DNA of 64,000 nucleotides from Prevotella sp. UBA4330 (GTDB taxonomy: Bacteria > Bacteroidota > Bacteroidia > Bacteroidales > Bacteroidaceae). The notes under the pieces are model-generated. The model saw only the letters and a list, made by a program, of their open reading frames with translations, was not told the origin of the DNA and did not search any database. Below, piece after piece: positions 59,561 through 64,000 of this stretch. The stretch's first letter is position 1. Every line of letters starts with the position of its first letter. The translations under genes and the position numbers were made by a program. The stretch is from NCBI GenBank assembly GCA_002394385.1, contig DGTS01000033.1:1-64000 (forward strand). Direction: 5' to 3'.

Positions 59561-59609
59561 TGGACAGTCGGAAGCATAGAAAACATTGAATCATATTAAA
59601 CTATAAATC

Positions 59610-62096
59610 ATGAAGAAAACGTTACTCCTTTCTCTTGCAGTGCTGGGACTATCGACGCAGGCAAGAGCGCAACTTGTTGTTAACGAAATCATGCAGTCGA
59701 ACATAGACGGCATAATGGATGACTTAAACGAGTTCCCCGACTCGTGGGTGGAACTTTACAACAGCGGTGACACCCCTGTCAATCTTGCTGACTATAAGAT
59801 AGGCAGTAAGAAGAGTGAAAGCAAGGCATGGCAACTGCCGAACCAAACGGTCAACGCACACGGCTATGTGGTGGTTTACTGCGACAAAGAGGAGAAAGGA
59901 CTGCACACCAGTTTCCGACTGGAGTCTGACGATGCTGGCAGCATTTATCTCTTTAAGAACGGCGAGACGATAGAGAAAGAGGACTATGAAGCCATGCCCG
60001 CTCCAAACATAGCCTACGGGCGAAAGACCGACGGCAGCGGAGAATGGGGCTATCAGGCTACGCCAACGCCTGGTGCTGCCAACTGTGGCACCGTCTATGC
60101 CGAAATACTCGGCTCGCCAGTGTTCAGCACCGTGGGCAAGGTGTTCACCAGCAGCAAGAATGTGAGACTTGTGCTGTCTCTTCCTGAAGATGCACCAGAG
60201 GGAACGGTAATCAGATATACAACGGACGGCAGCGAGCCAACGGCATCAAGCACGCTCTACTCGTCGCCGATGATGATAAGCAGCAATCGTGTGATACGCG
60301 CTAGACTGTTCTGCGACGGCTATCTGTCGCCAATATCCACGACACAGTCGTACATCTTCCTCGGCCGTGACTTTACCATTCCGGTAATCTCTATCGTCAC
60401 TGACGACCGTTATCTGAACGACAATGCCATCGGCATAATTGCAAACAACCCCAACAAGGATAACAAGCACGACTGGCGACGCCCCATCAACTTTGAGTAT
60501 TTTGACAACGCAAGTACGGCGAGCGCCCTCAACCAACTCTGCGAGACGCGCGTGGCCGGAGGACAGTCGCGTGAGCATGCCCTGAAGACACTGGTGGTTT
60601 ATGCCAACAAACGCTTCGGTACAAAACGTCTCGAGTATGAGTTCTTCCCTGAACAGAAACCAGGACTCACAGAGTTTAAGAGCCTCATGCTGCGTAACGC
60701 GGGCAACGACTTTGGCGGACTCTACATGCGTGACGCCATCATCCAGCGCGTGATGGGACAGAATGCCGACCTCGACTGGCAGGCATGGCAGCCGACGGTG
60801 GTATTCGTCAACGGAGAGTATAAGGGAATGTTGAACATACGCGAACGCTCGAACGACGACAACATCTTCTCGAATTACAAGAATAATAAAGGCAAAGGAC
60901 TTGAGGACATCGACATGGTGGAGATCTCGCAGGAGAACTCGCAGATGGTGGAGGAACTGAAGACAGGAACATGGGACAATTATAATGCCTTCAAGGCTTT
61001 CTATCACGAGAGCGGGCATACCATGGCCGAATATGCCAACCTTATGGACTGCTATGAGTTTATCAACCTTATGGCAATGAACCTGTACTATGGCAATCTC
61101 GACTTCCCCGGCAACAACCTCGTTACGTGGAGACCGACAGCCGATGACGGTAAATGGAGATGGATAGCGAAAGACACCGACTTCGGACTCGGACTCTACG
61201 GACGTCCTGCCGATTACAACACCATCGAATGGATAAACAACCCCAACTACGACTCAGGCAATGCATGGGCCAACACCAGCGAGGCCACGATGCTCTTCCG
61301 CAATTTGATGGCAGACCCTGACTTCAGTCGCGAATTCATCGACCGCTGTGCCATCTATATGGGCGACTTCCTGAACGAAAGAGGAACACGCGAGATATGG
61401 GACCCGATGGTTGATCTCGTTAAGCCTGAACTCATACAGCACCGCAATCTCTATTCCTGGAGTTGGTGGGGTTCGGAACAGGACATCCAGAACGAAATCA
61501 ACAATGCACGCAACTGGCTCAGTCAGCGCACCAACAATTTCTACACACATATAAAGAATTATTACAATCTCGGTACGCTCACCAATATGACTGTAAACAA
61601 AGAACTTACAGAAAGCGAGGCTCAGGAGATACCGTTCTATTTCAATGGTGTGAAACTGACAAAGGGTGTGTTCGATGGAAAGTTCTTCCAGAACCGCTCG
61701 GTCACCCTTGAGGGTACGGCAGAAAATGGGAAGAAGGTGACAGGATGGACCATTACGAAAACAGTTTCGGGCAACACTACGACAACAGAGGTTGAGGGTT
61801 CTCAGTATGCTTTCACCATGCCAGCATGCACAATGCTGAAGATTAACGCCATCACCGGCATCGATACAGGTATCAATGACGTGGAGTCGGCAGCATGGGC
61901 ATGGCAATATGCTGATGGTACGCTTTCTGTTGATGATGTTGCGGCAGACACCCGCGTTTGTCTGTACGACCTCAGCGGTATTCTTGTTGGTCAGCAGACG
62001 GCAACGGGCTCACGCATCACGTTCTCTGTTCCTTCAAATCGCGTCTATGTGTTGAAGGTGGGAGAAGATACAGGAGTGAAAATAGTGGTGAAGTAA
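59610..62096 (+). CDS. CotH-family secreted protein with lamin-tail domain and type IX-like C-terminal tail
   Basis: An 828-residue protein: signal peptide (to RAQ); lamin-tail-like domain (about 22-160, VVNEIMQSN, WVELYNSGD, GYVVVYCDK); a chitobiase-C-terminal-like beta-sandwich (about 170-250, IRYTTDGSEPT); a CotH atypical kinase domain (about 255-680) with NGEYKGMLNIRERSN (401-415) and the metal motif WIAKDTDFG (518-526); and a C-terminal segment (about 765-828, CLYDLSGILV ending VLKVG..VKIVVK) like a type IX secretion sorting domain. CotH kinases phosphorylate surface proteins in spores; the target here is unknown. A paralogue follows. Confidence 0.87.
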   Translation: MKKTLLLSLAVLGLSTQARAQLVVNEIMQSNIDGIMDDLNEFPDSWVELYNSGDTPVNLADYKIGSKKSESKAWQLPNQTVNAHGYVVVYCDKEEKGLHTSFRLESDDAGSIYLFKNGETIEKEDYEAMPAPNIAYGRKTDGSGEWGYQATPTPGAANCGTVYAEILGSPVFSTVGKVFTSSKNVRLVLSLPEDAPEGTVIRYTTDGSEPTASSTLYSSPMMISSNRVIRARLFCDGYLSPISTTQSYIFLGRDFTIPVISIVTDDRYLNDNAIGIIANNPNKDNKHDWRRPINFEYFDNASTASALNQLCETRVAGGQSREHALKTLVVYANKRFGTKRLEYEFFPEQKPGLTEFKSLMLRNAGNDFGGLYMRDAIIQRVMGQNADLDWQAWQPTVVFVNGEYKGMLNIRERSNDDNIFSNYKNNKGKGLEDIDMVEISQENSQMVEELKTGTWDNYNAFKAFYHESGHTMAEYANLMDCYEFINLMAMNLYYGNLDFPGNNLVTWRPTADDGKWRWIAKDTDFGLGLYGRPADYNTIEWINNPNYDSGNAWANTSEATMLFRNLMADPDFSREFIDRCAIYMGDFLNERGTREIWDPMVDLVKPELIQHRNLYSWSWWGSEQDIQNEINNARNWLSQRTNNFYTHIKNYYNLGTLTNMTVNKELTESEAQEIPFYFNGVKLTKGVFDGKFFQNRSVTLEGTAENGKKVTGWTITKTVSGNTTTTEVEGSQYAFTMPACTMLKINAITGIDTGINDVESAAWAWQYADGTLSVDDVAADTRVCLYDLSGILVGQQTATGSRITFSVPSNRVYVLKVGEDTGVKIVVK

Positions 62097-62136
62097 CTCG
62101 TTCATAACCTCCACTTAAGGAGAGTTAATAGCAGAC

Positions 62137-62181
62137 AACAGAGCGTTGAACAGGATATTTATCCCTTCAACGCTCTGTTTT
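62137..62181 (+). terminator. Intrinsic terminator of the first CotH gene
   Basis: A perfect 14-bp stem (62137-62150 with 62166-62179) ending in a short T tract. Confidence 0.85.
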
Positions 62182-62185
62182 GCTA

Positions 62186-62306
62186 GGAGTTTGGGAGTTT
62201 GGGAGTGTAGGAGTTTAGACGTCACATTGCAAGCCGTAGGCCATTGATACATGATAACGTGTAAAACTGATGTCAGCACTCCTACACTCCCACACTCCTG
62301 AACTCC
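62186..62306. repeat. Octamer-arm element (copy 5)
   Basis: Left arm 62186-62220 (GGAGTTTG, GGAGTTTG, GGAGTGTA, GGAGTTTA, GAC). Right arm 62272-62306 (GTC plus four octamers ending ACTCC). Loop 51 bases. Confidence 0.85.
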
Positions 62307-62383
62307 TATACACATTCCGCATGCGAAGTTTGTTTTTTTATTATTTTAATAATGTATATGTGGTTGATAATAATAAAAAGATG

Positions 62384-62391
62384 TAACTTTG
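62384..62391 (+). promoter_or_regulatory. -7 promoter box for the second CotH gene
   Basis: TAACTTTG; a TTG at 62364-62366 is a weak -33 (spacer 17). Confidence 0.55.
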
Positions 62392-62446
62392 CAACCGAAG
62401 ACAAAGAAGTCTGCTGTTAAGGTAAAGAACTATCAAAACTACTAAT

Positions 62447-64000
62447 ATGAAAAAACTATTACTCTTTTCTGTAGCATTGCTCGGACTCTCAGTGCAGGCA
62501 AGAGCACAGTTGGTTATTAACGAAATCATGCAGTCGAACATCGACTGCATAATGGACGACATCAATGAGTTCCCCGACTCGTGGGTGGAACTGTACAACA
62601 CAGGCACTTCTGCCGAGAATCTTAGCCAGTACAGCATTGGCCTTGAGAATGATGCTGATGCGGCATGGACATTGCCCTCATACACTGTGCCGGCAAATGG
62701 GTATGTCGTTATCTATTGTGACAAGGAGGCGACGGGTATGCATGCCGACTTCCGCATCGACTCGGGAAAGGGTGCCCTCTACTTGTTCAAGAACGGGACG
62801 GTGGCAGACAAGTTCGACAAGATAAAGAAACAGCCGGCACCGAACATCGCATACGGAAGAAAGACCGACGGTGCCAGCGAACTGGGGTATCAACTGAAAC
62901 CTACTCCAGAAGAGACCAACTGCGGCACGTTGGCAGAAACGGTGCTGGGCGACCCTGTGTTCAGCCAGAAAGGGCGTGTGTTCACAACCAATCAGACCAT
63001 TACACTCACGCTGAGTCTTCCCGACGATGCACCAGAGGGAACGCAGATAAGGTATTCTCTTGACGGAAGCGAGCCAACGGAAAGAAGCCCTAAATATACA
63101 AATCCGCTGACATTCAACTCCACACGTGTGGTGCGTGCCAAACTGTTCTGCAGCGGGTGCATATCGCCACGCTCAAAGACGGAGTCGTACATCTTCCACG
63201 GACGTGCCCAGGACATGATAGTGATATCTATTGTCACAGACAATAAGTACCTAAACGACAATAGAATTGGAATATTGGTGGAAGGCACCTATCAGAGCGG
63301 AAAGAAGAACTATGAGTTCGACTGGCGACGACCGATAAATATCGAGATGTTCGAGAACTCGGGTGAGGAAAGTTTCATCAACCAACTGTGCGAGACAAGA
63401 GTTCAGGGTGGTGCCACGCGCAGCAATAAGATGAAATCGCTTGCCGTATATGCCAACAAACGCTTTGGCACGAAGAGACTGGAGCACGAGTTCTTCCCAA
63501 CACAAAAGCCGGGACTAACAGAATTCAAGTCGTTGGTGCTGCGCAATTCGGGCAACGACTTCGACTATCTGTACATGCGCGATGCAGTGATACAACGCTC
63601 AATGGCTCTGCGCCAAGACCTCGACTGGCAGGCATGGCGACCTGCTATAGTCTATATCAACGGAAAATATGACGGCATGCGCAACATTCGCGAACGCTCT
63701 AACGAGGATAACATCTACACCAACTACGACGGGCTGGAGGACATCGACCTGCTGGAGAACTGGACAGAGTTGAAAGAGGGCACGATGGACAACTGGAACG
63801 AGTTTGCCGCTTTCTATAACGAACACGGACATTCGATGGCAGAGTATGCCGAGCGCATGGACTGCATAGAATTTATCAACTTGATGGCGATGAACCTCTA
63901 TTATAACAACCAGGACTTCCCGGGCAACAACATCGTGGCATGGCGACCGCGAGCAGAGGGTGGCAAGTGGCGCTGGATTGCCAAGGACACCGACTTCGGA
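62447..64000 (+). CDS. CotH-family secreted protein, paralogue of the 59610 gene (cut by window end)
   Basis: The first 518 residues of a protein parallel to the upstream CotH: signal peptide (to RAQ), lamin-tail-like domain (VINEIMQSN, WVELYNTGT, GYVVIYCDK), chitobiase-like sandwich (IRYSLDGSEPT) and CotH kinase domain with NGKYDGMRNIRERSN and, at the edge, WIAKDTDFG. The frame is open to base 64000 with no stop. The start at 62447 is set by the signal peptide match to the paralogue. It has its own promoter, so the two copies may be expressed separately. Confidence 0.88.
   Translation, partial: MKKLLLFSVALLGLSVQARAQLVINEIMQSNIDCIMDDINEFPDSWVELYNTGTSAENLSQYSIGLENDADAAWTLPSYTVPANGYVVIYCDKEATGMHADFRIDSGKGALYLFKNGTVADKFDKIKKQPAPNIAYGRKTDGASELGYQLKPTPEETNCGTLAETVLGDPVFSQKGRVFTTNQTITLTLSLPDDAPEGTQIRYSLDGSEPTERSPKYTNPLTFNSTRVVRAKLFCSGCISPRSKTESYIFHGRAQDMIVISIVTDNKYLNDNRIGILVEGTYQSGKKNYEFDWRRPINIEMFENSGEESFINQLCETRVQGGATRSNKMKSLAVYANKRFGTKRLEHEFFPTQKPGLTEFKSLVLRNSGNDFDYLYMRDAVIQRSMALRQDLDWQAWRPAIVYINGKYDGMRNIRERSNEDNIYTNYDGLEDIDLLENWTELKEGTMDNWNEFAAFYNEHGHSMAEYAERMDCIEFINLMAMNLYYNNQDFPGNNIVAWRPRAEGGKWRWIAKDTDFG

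Larger units (their letters stand above)
62097..62446. other. Intergenic region between the CotH genes, 350 bp
   Basis: No gene seen. Terminator (62137), octamer-arm element (62186-62306) and promoter of the second CotH gene (62384). Confidence 0.8.

Overview
The window is a chromosomal segment of a Bacteroidota bacterium, most likely Bacteroidales and close to Prevotella (family Prevotellaceae). The evidence is: promoters of the type TTTG-N19/20-TAnnTTTG in front of many genes with almost no Shine-Dalgarno sequences; a TonB-dependent receptor followed by surface lipoproteins; lipobox proteins throughout; a stand-alone MetH reactivation domain; a type IX-like C-terminal tail on a CotH protein; and a tmRNA with the tag GNNNYALAA. 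I found no transposase, phage gene, rRNA, tRNA or CRISPR array. One gene is cut by the window end (62447..64000).

Layout. 0.2-4.7 kb: envelope genes (LptD, a Dpm1-type glycosyltransferase, PlsC). 4.8-10.7 kb, minus strand: metallophosphoesterase, MetH reactivation domain, dihydroorotase, a DUF4369 lipoprotein, a small membrane protein overlapping a DivIC-like protein, QueF. 10.9-17.2 kb, minus: Mfd (carrying an in-frame repeat insertion), then a Gpx-TrxB-HEAT-like redox operon. 17.6-25.2 kb: small lipoproteins, a Wzi-lipocalin-Ugd operon, a very basic low-complexity secreted protein, a histidine phosphatase and a DUF308 membrane protein. 25.5-32.2 kb: DnaX, an M15 peptidase, a YARHG protein, a sodium:solute symporter and TrpB.

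32.4-41.5 kb looks like a locus for capturing and degrading extracellular nucleic acid. A minus-strand operon (secreted EEP nuclease, uracil-DNA glycosylase-like protein, uridine kinase) diverges from a TonB-dependent receptor, a DUF5689 OB-fold lipoprotein and a lipoprotein with three near-identical 127-residue OB-like repeats. A DNA/RNA non-specific endonuclease lipoprotein follows after ribosomal protein L31.

41.5-57.2 kb is a Wzx/Wzy-type surface polysaccharide locus, nearly all on the minus strand and led by the promoter at 57.28 kb: sugar-phosphate transferase, Wza-like exporter with six SLBB repeats, four GT2 glycosyltransferases, Wzx flippase, a normal Wzz, and a single 716-residue protein that fuses a complete Wzz co-polymerase to a Wzy-type polymerase. 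LicD, a TagD-like cytidylyltransferase and a WecA/TagO-like transferase are nearby and suggest polyol-phosphate decoration. 57.5-64 kb: tmRNA, a lipoprotein with a cyclohexadienyl-dehydratase-like domain, and two tandem CotH-family proteins.

The intergenic DNA is unusually structured. There are three unrelated families of palindromic arrays with a strict 22-bp period. There are elements whose inverted arms are each four 8-bp units plus GAC/GTC. There are 7- or 8-bp tandem arrays that start at or inside stop codons, a 129-bp element with 13-bp terminal inverted repeats inserted in frame in mfd, and two copies of a roughly 120-230 bp dispersed element. All coordinates and motifs were read by eye; family assignments rest on recognised motifs, not on database searches.
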